Notes: generated by a model not told the origin, from the letters alone. Shown: positions 1-8,016, numbered from the stretch's first letter. The stretch: DNA of 18,900 nt from Novosphingobium sp. (GCA_028697875.1 JAQVEQ010000033.1:1-18900), one strand, 5' to 3'. A program made the numbers and translations.

Positions 1-31
1 CCTTCAGGGCATTGCAGACACAGAGATTCAT
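1..31 (-). CDS. bfd: Bacterioferritin-associated ferredoxin (Bfd), first 10 codons only
   Basis: Only the start of this leftward gene is inside the window. Reading the minus strand from the ATG at 31 gives MNLCVCNALK. The CVCN pattern directly after the start is the hallmark N-terminus of bacterioferritin-associated [2Fe-2S] ferredoxins, which reduce and release iron stored in bacterioferritin. A good ribosome binding site (GGGAG, minus strand, complement of 38-42) sits seven bases before the ATG. A promoter with a Fur-like palindrome lies just upstream, which fits an iron-repressed gene. Ten residues are little to go on, so the identity rests on the motif together with the promoter context. 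Another small BFD-type [2Fe-2S] protein remains possible. Confidence 0.7.
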   Translation of the reverse strand, partial: MNLCVCNALK

Positions 32-53
32 AGCTCGCTCCCTACTGCACATC

Positions 54-82
54 ATCGTAATGCGAATCGCTTGCATTAGCAA
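54..82 (-). promoter_or_regulatory. Promoter of bfd with Fur-like palindrome
   Basis: On the minus strand a -35 like TTGCTA (82-77) and a -10 like TACGAT (59-54) are separated by exactly 17 bases. The spacer is occupied by an imperfect palindrome at 58-78 with arms TAATGC and GCATTA (7 of 10 pairs match). Size and placement are those expected of a Fur repressor site. Fur control is an inference from the palindrome and from the downstream Bfd start. Confidence 0.5.
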
Positions 83-100
83 GCCACCTTCGCAGTGGCG

Positions 101-1381
101 TCACCCACCCTGCCGCCGCATCGGCAGCAGCCGCCCATATGTGAGGCAGCGCCAGGCCCATTCCAGCGGTCCCTGCCGGAAATGCGCCAGCCATGGGCGC
201 GACCAGGCGAGCATGGCGATCCAGCCCAGCAGCACCGGGCCCAGCATTTCCACCCGCCCGAGTTGCCCGTAAAGCCCCAGCCCCCAGCCCTGGAACACTG
301 CCGCCATCGCCAGCGAGGTGCCGAGATAGTTGCTGAAGGCCATGCGCCCCGCGGCGGCGAGGCGCCGCCCGAGCCACCCATGCGCCACGCGCGGCGCAAG
401 CCAGGCGAGCCACGCGGCAAGGCCGAGCAGCATCGGCAGCCGCGCCGCCTGCGCCGGGCCGAGCAGGACGAAGAACGTGAGATAGAGCGGGTCCCCCGCC
501 CGCACGAGCCAGACGGCGAGCGGCACGCTCAGCGCCACACCGGACAGGATCCCCCATATCGCCCAGCGGGGCAGGCGGCCCGGCGCGGCGTCTTCTCCCG
601 CAGCGCCGCCGAACAGCCCCGCGCGATAAAGCCCGATGCCGATCAGCATGGCCGGAAAGCTTTCGAACAGGGCCATGAGCGCACCCCACAGCGGCCCCCA
701 GAGATGTCCGGCCAGGTTGTAGGCGGCGATCCCGCCCCAGGTCCCGCGCATGGCCGCCGTCTCGCCGCGCGCCGTTTCGTGTTCCCCCGCCAGCCGTGCC
801 CAATAGGAGCCGTCTTCCGCGCCGGACAGGCATTGGGCCAGATCGGGGCAGGCGGCCAGCGCGGCCTGCTCGTGCGCCAGTTCGGGCAGGTAGAGCACGG
901 CGGAAAAGACCGCGCCCAGCAGGTAGAGCGCGATCCCCGTCGTCAGCGCCGCCGCCGCGCCCAGCCGGTGAGCCCCCAGCGCCAGCACGGCCAGCCCGCA
1001 GAAGGCATAGGAAAACAGGATGTCGCCGCGGAACAGCAGGAAATAGTGCGCCAGCCCGAACAGCGCGAGCCAGCCGAGGCGGCGCGCCTGCAACCCGGCC
1101 CCCTTGGCGTCGGTGAACAGGACCATGCCCGCCCCGAACAGGATCGCGAACAGGCCGCGCATCTTGCCGTCGACCAGCAGGAACTGCGCCGCCCAGACGA
1201 GCCGGTCGCCGCCGTCCATCGGCACGGCTAGCGCCCCCGGCCAGGCAGAAGCCAGCATGGGCTGCGAATAGCCGACGATATTGGCGCAAAGAATGCCAAG
1301 CACGGCCACGCCGCGCACGAAATCGAGCGCGACCAGCCGTTCCTTGTCCGCACCGGGGCGGCTTACCCCTTCCCCCGGCAT
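101..1381 (-). CDS. DUF418 family integral membrane protein (YeiB-like)
   Basis: A 426-residue multi-spanning inner-membrane protein. The N-terminus has the typical DUF418/YeiB opening, RLVALDFVRGVAVLGILCANI at residues 15-35. The C-terminus has the DUF418 signature, with a GRMAFSNYL segment and a final GPLEWAWRCLTYG. Many hydrophobic helices lie between. Members are predicted transporters or membrane enzymes with no firmly known substrate. I chose the ATG at 1381 because it follows the stop of the upstream SPOR gene by 7 bases, so the two are probably co-transcribed. The longer reading back to 1450 would overlap that gene and adds a non-homologous A/P-rich stretch. No clear terminator follows, only a short GCCAC/GTGGC hairpin at 83-99. 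Confidence 0.85.
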   Translation of the reverse strand: MPGEGVSRPGADKERLVALDFVRGVAVLGILCANIVGYSQPMLASAWPGALAVPMDGGDRLVWAAQFLLVDGKMRGLFAILFGAGMVLFTDAKGAGLQARRLGWLALFGLAHYFLLFRGDILFSYAFCGLAVLALGAHRLGAAAALTTGIALYLLGAVFSAVLYLPELAHEQAALAACPDLAQCLSGAEDGSYWARLAGEHETARGETAAMRGTWGGIAAYNLAGHLWGPLWGALMALFESFPAMLIGIGLYRAGLFGGAAGEDAAPGRLPRWAIWGILSGVALSVPLAVWLVRAGDPLYLTFFVLLGPAQAARLPMLLGLAAWLAWLAPRVAHGWLGRRLAAAGRMAFSNYLGTSLAMAAVFQGWGLGLYGQLGRVEMLGPVLLGWIAMLAWSRPWLAHFRQGPLEWAWRCLTYGRLLPMRRQGG

Positions 1382-1388
1382 GATGCGA

Positions 1389-2621
1389 TCAGCGGGTGAC
1401 GATGCAGCCCTGCCCGCCACGCTTGAGCGCGGCGCAGGCGGCATCGGCATCGGCGCGCGTGGCGAAACCGCCCGCCTGGAGCTTGGTCAGCTTGCCTTCG
1501 GGCTCGAGGATCTTGCGCTTGCCCGCCAGCACGCCCTTGCCGCCAAGCTGCTGCCACAGCCGCTCCGCATTGGCGGAGACGGAAAAGGCCCCCAGCTGCA
1601 CGCGCCACGGGCCGTCCGCAGCGGCAGGTGCGGGGGCGGGGGCGGGGACGGCGCGCGGGGCAACGGGCCTGGCCACAGGCGCGGGTGATGCGGCGGGATG
1701 CGCCGGTTGGGCGGCAGGCGCGGGACGCACGGCAGGCGCCGGATCGTTCAGCACCGGGCCGGGGTTCGAATCCGGAATGTAACCGGCCACCGGAATCTGG
1801 ACGGACGATGCGCCCTGGGGCCTTCCGGCCACTTGCGGCCGGGCATAGTCGGCGCCGGCCGTGGCCGGGCTTTCCGTCCCGGTCACGCGCGCCGCCTCGG
1901 CCACGGCGGCCTGCGCCGCGGCCACCGAGGGATCGACCGGAACGCTTTCGATCGGGTGCGGCACCTTGGGCGTTGCCGCCGCCGGCCCTGGCCCTTCCGG
2001 CATCGTCCCGATCCCGCTGGCAAGGTCCGCGCTGGCCAGTTGCTGCGCGCGGGTGGCGTCCGCTTCCTGCTGCATCCGCGTGGCGAGCGCTGCCGCTTCC
2101 TGCCTCTGGGCCAGCGGGACGAAGCCGTCCATCTGGGCAATGGCGGGCGCGGCCTGCGGCAGGCCCTGCCCGTTGGCGAGAGTCAACAGCGCATAGGCGC
2201 GCACCCAGTCCTTCTCCACGAAGTCGCCGTTGAAATAAGCAAGCCCCAGCAGGTACTGCGCACGCGGGTCGCCCCGCCCCACCGCATCGCGCAAGTAGGG
2301 GATGGCTTCGGCGCGGCGGCCCTGCTGGAACAGCATCAGCCCATAGTTGTCGGCGGCCAGGGGATGCCCGGCGGCGGCAGCCTTGGCGTAGAGTTCTTCC
2401 GCCTTCTGCGCATCGCGCGGAACGCCCCGGCCAAGGCGATAGGCCTGGGCGAGATTGTACTGCGCATCGGCATCGCCTTGCGCGGCCGGCCCCTTCCATT
2501 GGGCGACGGCGGCGGCGTAATCGCCTTGGGTCCAGGCGTCGACCCCGTCCTTCACGTCCGCCAGCGCGGGTGCGGCCACGGCCAGCGCGGCGACAACCGC
2601 CAACTTCGAAACTGTGCGCAT
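1389..2621 (-). CDS. Secreted Sel1/TPR-repeat protein with C-terminal SPOR domain
   Basis: About 410 residues. The N-terminus MRTVSKLAVVAALAVAAPALA is a clean Sec signal peptide ending in an AxA-type site. Residues 20-165 contain Sel1-like/TPR helical repeats such as AQYNLAQAYRLGRGVPRD and AQYLLGLAYFNGDF. A long A/P-rich linker follows. The last ~75 residues form a SPOR domain starting WRVQLGAFSVSANAERLW. SPOR domains bind denuded septal peptidoglycan, so the protein is probably periplasmic and linked to cell division or wall remodelling. The ATG at 2621 is preferred because it gives the cleanest signal peptide and has GGGGGG ten bases upstream. In-frame ATGs at 2630 and 2654 are alternatives. 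The SPOR domain carries two cysteines near its end (pattern C-x7-G-x-GC-like) that recur in the lipoprotein at 4346-5677. Confidence 0.85.
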   Translation of the reverse strand: MRTVSKLAVVAALAVAAPALADVKDGVDAWTQGDYAAAVAQWKGPAAQGDADAQYNLAQAYRLGRGVPRDAQKAEELYAKAAAAGHPLAADNYGLMLFQQGRRAEAIPYLRDAVGRGDPRAQYLLGLAYFNGDFVEKDWVRAYALLTLANGQGLPQAAPAIAQMDGFVPLAQRQEAAALATRMQQEADATRAQQLASADLASGIGTMPEGPGPAAATPKVPHPIESVPVDPSVAAAQAAVAEAARVTGTESPATAGADYARPQVAGRPQGASSVQIPVAGYIPDSNPGPVLNDPAPAVRPAPAAQPAHPAASPAPVARPVAPRAVPAPAPAPAAADGPWRVQLGAFSVSANAERLWQQLGGKGVLAGKRKILEPEGKLTKLQAGGFATRADADAACAALKRGGQGCIVTR

Positions 2622-2728
2622 GAAAACCATGCCCCCCGAACTGTTCGATCCCATCCTTGCGCCTGCCGCTATAGTGAACGAGGCGTTAGCAAAGTCTTGC
2701 CGGGTTCTTCTAGCGAACGATGCTCCCC

Positions 2729-2788
2729 CTGTCCCGGCCCCTGTCCCGGCCCCTGTCCCGGCCCCTGTCCCGGCCCCTGTCCCGCTCC
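2729..2788. repeat. 12-bp tandem repeat CTGTCCCGGCCC
   Basis: Four perfect head-to-tail copies of CTGTCCCGGCCC occupy 2729-2776, followed by a degenerate fifth (2777-2788). Decayed units related to TTCCCGGTTCCC and TTTCCCGTTCC continue to about 2815. The array lies in the 316-bp gap between the divergent SPOR gene and parA-like gene. All six frames are open through it because 12 is a multiple of three, but nothing around it suggests translation. The rest of the gap holds a possible leftward -10 (TATAGC near 2674) and an A/T-rich stretch at about 2848-2862 that may belong to the parA-like promoter. Confidence 0.9.
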
Positions 2789-2937
2789 CTTCCCGGTTCC
2801 CTTTCCCGTTCCTTTCTCCTGGGCCGGCGTCTTGCCTTGCGCGGCATTAACTCAAAATTAGGGGTGATCTGCGATCCCCATGGACGGTTGCCGGAGCAGT
2901 GACAGTCTCCGGGCGTGGATTCTAGGGGGATTTCGCC

Positions 2938-3657
2938 TTGCGCGTTTTGGCATTGGCTTCGCAGAAGGGTGGGTCTGGCAAGACGACCCTGTCCGGTCAC
3001 CTGGCGGTCCAGGCGCAACGCGCGGGTGCCGGTCCAGTGGTGCTGATCGACATCGACCCGCAGGGGTCTCTGGCCGACTGGTGGAACGAACGCGAAGCGG
3101 AATATCCCGCTTTCGCCCAGACCACGGTCGCCCGGCTCGCCAACGACCTGGCGACCTTGCGCCAGCAGGGCTTCAAGCTCGCCGTGATCGACACGCCGCC
3201 CGCCATCACCATGGCGATCCAGTCGGTTATCGGCGTGGCCGAACTGATTCTCGTGCCGACCCGCCCGAGCCCGCACGACCTGCGCGCCGTGGGTGCGACA
3301 GTCGACTTGTGCGAACGCGCGGGCAAGCCGCTGATCTTCGTGGTCAACGCCGCCACGCCCAAGGCCCGGATCACTTCGGAAGCCGCCGTCGCCCTCTCGC
3401 AGCATGGCACGGTCGCGCCTGTCACCCTGCATCACCGCACCGATTACGCCGCGTCGATGATCGATGGCCGCACGGTCATGGAAGTCGATCCCAACGGCCG
3501 CTCGTCCCGCGAGGTCGAAGCGCTGTGGAACTACATTTCCGACCGCCTGGAAAAGAATTTCCGCCGTACGGTCTTCGCCGCGCCCAACAGCGTTTCCATG
3601 ATTCCGGGGACACACCGCCCGGCCGGCGGCTTCGGCCGCCGCATCGCCCAATCTTGA
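2938..3657 (+). CDS. Orphan ParA/MinD-family ATPase
   Basis: A 239-residue P-loop ATPase of the ParA/MinD group. The deviant Walker A motif KGGSGKTT covers residues 10-17, with the signature lysine at K10. The DIDPQGS switch region is at 38-44 and Walker B VIDTPP at 83-88. Such ATPases form ATP-dependent dimers that bind DNA or membrane and position cargo such as plasmids, chromosomes or protein clusters. The start is TTG at 2938. It places the usual short strand before the P-loop and has AGGGGGA about eight bases upstream. The gene overlaps or nearly abuts the downstream RHH gene and lacks an adjacent ParB with ParB-N/HTH domains, so it is not the main chromosome-segregation parA. Function is inferred from family and context only. 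Confidence 0.85.
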   Translation: MRVLALASQKGGSGKTTLSGHLAVQAQRAGAGPVVLIDIDPQGSLADWWNEREAEYPAFAQTTVARLANDLATLRQQGFKLAVIDTPPAITMAIQSVIGVAELILVPTRPSPHDLRAVGATVDLCERAGKPLIFVVNAATPKARITSEAAVALSQHGTVAPVTLHHRTDYAASMIDGRTVMEVDPNGRSSREVEALWNYISDRLEKNFRRTVFAAPNSVSMIPGTHRPAGGFGRRIAQS

Positions 3658-3674
3658 TGGAAAGGGCCGGGGCT

Positions 3675-4316
3675 ATGAGCGAACCCAAACCTCTCGCTTC
3701 GCTGAACGGCAGCCTCCTGGCCCGCAAGGGCGGCGCCAAACCGGCCATGCGTTCCCAGATGATGCAGCCTTACGCGCCTCTCGGCGTGCCCATGCCGCCC
3801 CCGGTCAACCATCTGGAAGACGTCGACCATCTGGAAGACCTCGGCTGGAACGACATGGGCGATCCGCAGAACGGCAGCCACCATGCCGAGATCCTGCCGC
3901 TGACGCCCGCGCCGATCAATCCGGAGGCCGAAGCCGAAGCGAAAGCGGAAGACGAACTGGCCGCCGCGCAGCTGGCCGAAAACGCCCAGCGCCTCGCCAA
4001 CGGCCATGGTCTGGACCAATCGCCGGTCAAACCGCACATCGTCCGCCAGCGGGAAGAAATCGCCGCACGGCTGGCCGAACCCGCCCCGGAACGGACCGAA
4101 AAGCCCGCCCGGCGCAAGGCCCGGAACAAGGCCGCCAACGACAGCCACCGCGCCGCCTTTACCCTGCGGCTCGACACCGACCGCCATCTCAAGCTTCGCC
4201 TCGCCTGCACGGTGCGCAACCGCAGCGCGCAGCAGATCGTGACCGAAGCGCTCGACCGTCTTCTCAACGCCATGCCCGAGATCGAATCGCTCGCGGCCCA
4301 GGTGAAACGACACTGA
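3675..4316 (+). CDS. Acidic-linker protein with C-terminal ribbon-helix-helix-like domain, ParA partner candidate
   Basis: A 213-residue protein I do not recognise as a named family. The N-terminal half looks disordered and contains a short direct repeat, HLEDVDHLEDL, plus an A/E-rich stretch. The last ~60 residues (FTLRLDTDRHLKLRLACTV, then a helix TEALDRLL) resemble a ribbon-helix-helix DNA-binding fold: a short strand, two helices and an arginine-rich turn. Small RHH proteins are the usual partners of plasmid ParA/ParF ATPases. This gene follows the ParA-like gene directly, so partnership is a reasonable inference. The ATG at 3675 is favoured, with GGG/GGGG purine tracts upstream. An in-frame ATG at 3657 overlaps the ParA stop (TGATG) and could be used by translational coupling. 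Confidence 0.75.
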   Translation: MSEPKPLASLNGSLLARKGGAKPAMRSQMMQPYAPLGVPMPPPVNHLEDVDHLEDLGWNDMGDPQNGSHHAEILPLTPAPINPEAEAEAKAEDELAAAQLAENAQRLANGHGLDQSPVKPHIVRQREEIAARLAEPAPERTEKPARRKARNKAANDSHRAAFTLRLDTDRHLKLRLACTVRNRSAQQIVTEALDRLLNAMPEIESLAAQVKRH

Positions 4317-4345
4317 CTTGTTAGGACCACGAAGGGGGACCTGCC

Positions 4346-5677
4346 ATGAACCGTAATGCACACCGCGCCCGGATGATCGGCCTGACCGTCGCGTCCGTGC
4401 TTGCCGCAACGGCCCTGACCGGCTGCACCATGGCCGGCGGACCGCACGCCAATGTCGCCGCCAGCCGCGCCGAAACGGCGATGAAGAAGGGGCACACCGA
4501 CAAGGCGGTCGACCTTGCCGAACAGGCAGTGATGTCCGAACCCGGCAACGCGGGCTACCGCGCCATACTGGGCACCGCCTATCTCAACGCGGGCCGTTTC
4601 CAGTCGGCCGCCACATCCTTCGACGATGCGATGGCGCTGGGCGACACCTCGCCCCGCACTGCGCTGAGCCTTGCCCTCGCCGAAGTGGGCGCGGGCCACC
4701 AGCGCGACGCCGTCGCCGTGCTCGACGACTGGCGCGACCAGATCAACGGAGCCGACCTCGGCCTCGCCTATGCGCTGGCGGGCGAAGCGGAACGCGGCGT
4801 GAAAGTGCTCGCCGATGCGCTGCGCGGCGGGGAAAACACTCCCAAGGTCCGCCAGAACCTGGCCTATGCCTATGCCCTGGCGGGCGAATGGCGGCAGGCG
4901 CGCCTGATGGCCGCGCAGGATGTGCCCGCGGACCAGCTCGACCAGCGGATCAGCCAGTGGGCATTGAGCATGCGCCCCGACGCCTATCAGCAGCGCGTCG
5001 CCGGGCTGCTCGACGTAAGCGTACCCGAAACGGACCCCGGCCAGCCGGCCGCGCTTGCGCTGAACGGTGCGGCAGACGGCCAGCATCCGGTCGCCGCAGC
5101 CGCCCCGGCCGCTTCCTCTCACGCCACCGCGACGGAAGAACTGCCCGCCCTGGCACAGAATGACCGTCAGCCGGCCATGCCGGAAGTGGCGCTGGCCCGC
5201 TATGACGCGCCTGCCGCCGGCGAACCGAACCATTTCGAAGCGGCTTTCGCGGCCGAGGCCCCCAAGGGCGCCACGCCTGCCGCGCTGATCGCCGACACGG
5301 TGCGCTATGTCACGAAGCCGGTGGTGCAGAACCTGCCCGCCAACTACGGCATTGCCGCCACGCCGAAAACGGTGCCGGCACCGGGCCTTGCCCTTACGGT
5401 CAAGGATGGCGACCATCTGGTCCAGCTCGGCTCGTTCTTCTCCGAACAAAGCGCCCGCCAGGCCTCGGCCGTCTACGCCAAGCGTCACCCGGGCCTCGAC
5501 GGCCACCGGCTGGAAATCACCCAGGCGGTCGTGAACAGCAAGCATTACTGGCGCGTTTCGGCCGCCGGCTTCGACAAGGCCGGGGCCCGCGCGATGTGCG
5601 CCAACGTGCAAGCAGGCGGCCACGGCTGCATCCCTTATGCGAAAGGCAAGCCGCTGCCGGGCGCGATCCCCGGCTGA
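4346..5677 (+). CDS. TPR-SPOR lipoprotein
   Basis: A 443-residue predicted lipoprotein. A signal peptide ends in the lipobox LTGC with the lipidated cysteine at C27. Residues about 35-215 form tetratricopeptide repeats, for example KAVDLAEQAVMSEPGNAGYRA at about 53-73. A low-complexity linker follows. A SPOR domain begins at HLVQLGSFFSEQSARQA and runs almost to the end. It is expected to be membrane-anchored on the periplasmic side and to bind septal peptidoglycan. It starts 29 bases after the RHH gene behind a strong AAGGGGGA site, so it is very likely in one operon with the ParA-like ATPase. The SPOR domain ends with the same cysteine pattern (CANVQAGGHGC) as the SPOR protein at 1389-2621 (CAALKRGGQGC), which suggests paralogous domains with a possible disulfide. 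Confidence 0.88.
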   Translation: MNRNAHRARMIGLTVASVLAATALTGCTMAGGPHANVAASRAETAMKKGHTDKAVDLAEQAVMSEPGNAGYRAILGTAYLNAGRFQSAATSFDDAMALGDTSPRTALSLALAEVGAGHQRDAVAVLDDWRDQINGADLGLAYALAGEAERGVKVLADALRGGENTPKVRQNLAYAYALAGEWRQARLMAAQDVPADQLDQRISQWALSMRPDAYQQRVAGLLDVSVPETDPGQPAALALNGAADGQHPVAAAAPAASSHATATEELPALAQNDRQPAMPEVALARYDAPAAGEPNHFEAAFAAEAPKGATPAALIADTVRYVTKPVVQNLPANYGIAATPKTVPAPGLALTVKDGDHLVQLGSFFSEQSARQASAVYAKRHPGLDGHRLEITQAVVNSKHYWRVSAAGFDKAGARAMCANVQAGGHGCIPYAKGKPLPGAIPG

Positions 5678-5704
5678 GGCGCATCACGCCATCGAACGAA
5701 AGAC

Positions 5705-5740
5705 AGGGCGGCGGCCGCGAGGTTGCCGCCCTTGTTCTTT
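5705..5740 (+). terminator. Intrinsic terminator after the TPR-SPOR lipoprotein gene
   Basis: An 8-bp perfect stem, AGGGCGGC (5705-5712) with GCCGCCCT (5725-5732), encloses a 12-base loop and is followed by TGTTCTTT. It lies between two convergent genes, with the pyrC' stop at 5745. Read on the other strand it is followed by GTCTTTCGTT, so it may serve both directions. Confidence 0.7.
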
Positions 5741-5744
5741 GCTG

Positions 5745-6974
5745 TCAGCCGATGGCGACGCCGCCCTTGTAGAGCGCGGTCACCCTGCCCTGCACCGGCT
5801 GCCCGTCGAACGGGGTATTGCCCGCACTGGCCGCCATCCGGGCGGAGGAAATGATCCACGGCCGCTCCGGGTCGACCAGGGCCACGTCAGCCTCCAGCCC
5901 TTCGGCCAGCCGTCCAGCGGGTACGCCCAGCAGTCCGGCCGGCTTGCCCGCCGCCAGGTCGAAGGCGCGGGCCATGCCGATCACGCCGTCGCGCACCAGC
6001 GACAGGACCATGGTCAGCAGGCTTTCCGCCCCGGCCATGCCCGGTTCGGCATCGGCGAACGGCAGGCGCTTGTCTTCCGGCCCGCGCGGATCGTGGCCGG
6101 ACGACACGACGTCGATCGTCCCGTCGCCGACCGCTTCGACCACGGCCAGCCGGTCGCTTTCCTGCCGCAGCGGCGGGGACAGGCGGGCGAAAGTGTGAAA
6201 CTCCGCCGTGGCGATGTCGGACAGCATGAAATGGGCCGGGGTCACCCCCGCGGTCACCGCCACGCCGCGCGCCTTGGCCGCGCGCACGAGATCGAGCGAG
6301 GCCCGTGTCGTCACCTGCCGCAAGTGGAGCCGCGCCCCCGCCATTTCGGCCAGCGCGATATCGCGCGCAACGGCCAGCGTTTCCGCTTCGGCAGGCGCGC
6401 TGGGCAGGCCCAGCCGGGTCGCCATTTCACCGGCGGTCGCCACGGCATTACCGGCCAGCCCGGCATCTTCGGCATGGCTGACCACCACCATGTCGAGCAT
6501 CGCGGCATAGCGCAGGAGCCGCAGCATGGTGCCCGAATCGGCAATCCAGCGCCGCCCGGTGGCAATCCCGCGCGCGCCCGCTTCGCGCATCAGCGCCAGT
6601 TCGGCCAGTTCCGTGCCTTCCAGCCCGCGCGTCGCCGCCGCCAGCGGATGGACCCACAAGTCGGGCTTGCCGCTGTAGGCGAGGAACTGGATGCGCGCCG
6701 GATGGTCGAGCGGCGGCGCCTGGTCGGGCATCAGCGCCGCGCGCGTGATCCCGCCGAAATGGAATGCCGGCTTGTCGACTTCGAACACGCCGAGATCGAC
6801 CAGCCCCGGGGCGACGAGCTGCCCGGCGGCATCGACCACCTCGTCGCCGTCCTGCGGCACGATATCGCCCAGCGCCACGATCCGCCCGTCGACGCAGCGC
6901 AACGCGCCGGCGCGCACTTCGCCCGGCAGGACCAGCTTGCCGCCGGTAATCGTCAGGGGCCGCTGCTGCTTCAT
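5745..6974 (-). CDS. pyrC': Dihydroorotase-like protein lacking catalytic metal ligands (pseudo-DHOase, PyrC')
   Basis: A 409-residue amidohydrolase-fold protein of the dihydroorotase family. It has the usual N-terminal beta-sandwich and a GLVD strand near 57-60. Where active enzymes have the zinc-binding HxH (GLIDxHxH), this one reads GLVDLGVFE. The histidine of the LHxxHVST segment is Q220 (LHLRQVTT), and the catalytic aspartate of TDHAPH is missing (SSGHDPR, 291-297). Only the HAED histidine (H167) is kept. This pattern matches the inactive pDHOase subunits of class-A aspartate transcarbamoylases such as pseudomonad PyrC', which are needed to assemble the PyrB complex. The ATG overlaps the pyrB stop by four bases (ATGA), supporting coupled translation and equal subunit amounts. 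A separate active dihydroorotase would be needed elsewhere in the genome. Confidence 0.88.
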   Translation of the reverse strand: MKQQRPLTITGGKLVLPGEVRAGALRCVDGRIVALGDIVPQDGDEVVDAAGQLVAPGLVDLGVFEVDKPAFHFGGITRAALMPDQAPPLDHPARIQFLAYSGKPDLWVHPLAAATRGLEGTELAELALMREAGARGIATGRRWIADSGTMLRLLRYAAMLDMVVVSHAEDAGLAGNAVATAGEMATRLGLPSAPAEAETLAVARDIALAEMAGARLHLRQVTTRASLDLVRAAKARGVAVTAGVTPAHFMLSDIATAEFHTFARLSPPLRQESDRLAVVEAVGDGTIDVVSSGHDPRGPEDKRLPFADAEPGMAGAESLLTMVLSLVRDGVIGMARAFDLAAGKPAGLLGVPAGRLAEGLEADVALVDPERPWIISSARMAASAGNTPFDGQPVQGRVTALYKGGVAIG

Positions 6975-8005
6975 GCCCAGTTCCCCTTTTCTTCGGCCCA
7001 GCCTTCGACGCCGCGCGCCCGGCGGGTCAGCACGTCGAGACAGGCCATGCGGATCGCCACGCCCATTTCGACCTGCCGCGTAATCAGGCTGGTGCCGAGC
7101 ATGTCGGCCACGTCGCTGTCGATTTCCACGCCCCGGTTCATCGGCCCCGGATGCATGACCAGCGCCTGCGGCGCGCAACGCTGCAGCCGTTCGGCGGTCA
7201 ATCCGTAGAGATGGCGGTATTCGCGCGGAGAGGGGATGAACTGGCCCTGCATCCGCTCGTTCTGGAGGCGCAGCATCATGACCACATCGGCCCCGTCCAT
7301 CGCGGCTTCGAAATCGTGATACGGCTGGGCTCCCATCGCCTCGATCGCCTCGGGCATCAGCGCGGGCGGCGCGCAGACGCGCACTCTGGCGCCGAGCGAG
7401 GACAGACACAGGATGTTGGAGCGGGCGACCCGGCTGTGCAGGATATCGCCGCAGATCGCGACCACGAGGCCGTTGAACTCCTCGCCCTGCCCCCGTTCGC
7501 GCAAGGCGTGGCGCAAGGTCAGGGCATCGAGCAGCGCCTGGGTCGGGTGTTCGTGCTGCCCGTCCCCGGCATTGAGCACCGGGCAGGCGACCTGGTCGGC
7601 GATCAGCGCCACCGCGCCGGAGCTGGCATGGCGGATGACGATGGCATCGGCGCGCATGGCGTTGAGCGTCACTGCCGTGTCGATCAGCGTTTCGCCCTTC
7701 TTGATGCTCGACTGGGCGGCCTGCATATTGACCACGTCGGCCCCCAGCCGCTTGCCCGCGATCTCGAAACTCAGCAGCGTGCGCGTCGAATTCTCGAAGA
7801 AGGCGTTGATGATGGTGAGCCCGGCCAGCGTCTCGGAATGCTTGGCCGAGCGCCGGTTGAGTTCCACCCACTGTTCCGCCTCGTCCAGCAGGAAGAGGAT
7901 TTCGTGAGTCTGGAGCCCGGCAATGCCAAGCAGGCCGCGGTGCGGGAAGGCGAGGCCACCGGCCGGGTAACGGCCCGGGGCGGGAGTGTTGGACGGCACT
8001 GTCAT
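6971..8005 (-). CDS. pyrB: Aspartate carbamoyltransferase catalytic subunit
   Basis: A 344-residue enzyme that joins carbamoyl phosphate to aspartate, the committed step of pyrimidine synthesis. Visible signatures are the carbamoyl-phosphate motif FENSTRT (70-76), the SSIKKGET loop (99-106) that reaches into the neighbouring active site, HEHPTQALLDALT (151-163), and HPGPMNRG near the C-terminus. The start at 8005 (ATG) has AAGGG upstream. The longer open frame to 8089 adds residues without family resemblance. The ~20-residue N-terminal extension relative to the E. coli catalytic chain is typical of class-A ATCases, which carry regulation on PyrB itself and pair with a pDHOase. No pyrI is present. 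The downstream overlapping pyrC' fits this class. Confidence 0.93.
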   Translation of the reverse strand: MTVPSNTPAPGRYPAGGLAFPHRGLLGIAGLQTHEILFLLDEAEQWVELNRRSAKHSETLAGLTIINAFFENSTRTLLSFEIAGKRLGADVVNMQAAQSSIKKGETLIDTAVTLNAMRADAIVIRHASSGAVALIADQVACPVLNAGDGQHEHPTQALLDALTLRHALRERGQGEEFNGLVVAICGDILHSRVARSNILCLSSLGARVRVCAPPALMPEAIEAMGAQPYHDFEAAMDGADVVMMLRLQNERMQGQFIPSPREYRHLYGLTAERLQRCAPQALVMHPGPMNRGVEIDSDVADMLGTSLITRQVEMGVAIRMACLDVLTRRARGVEGWAEEKGNWA

Positions 8006-8016
8006 TAAAGCCGAGC

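Noticed and set aside
2704..2718. GTTC-N7-GAAC upstream of the SPOR gene as a LexA site
   Set aside because: The half-sites are inverted, not direct, so it does not match the alphaproteobacterial operator, and the neighbouring genes have no SOS link.
2729..2788. Coding proline-rich repeat (PVPAPVPA) in a plus-strand ORF
   Set aside because: The frames that include it have no ribosome site or homologous context, and they end within or just before the parA-like gene in another frame.
3770..5623. 617-residue minus-strand ORF opposite the RHH and lipoprotein genes
   Set aside because: It lies entirely over two genes with clear lipobox, TPR and SPOR signatures. The antisense product is G/R/H-rich without domains.
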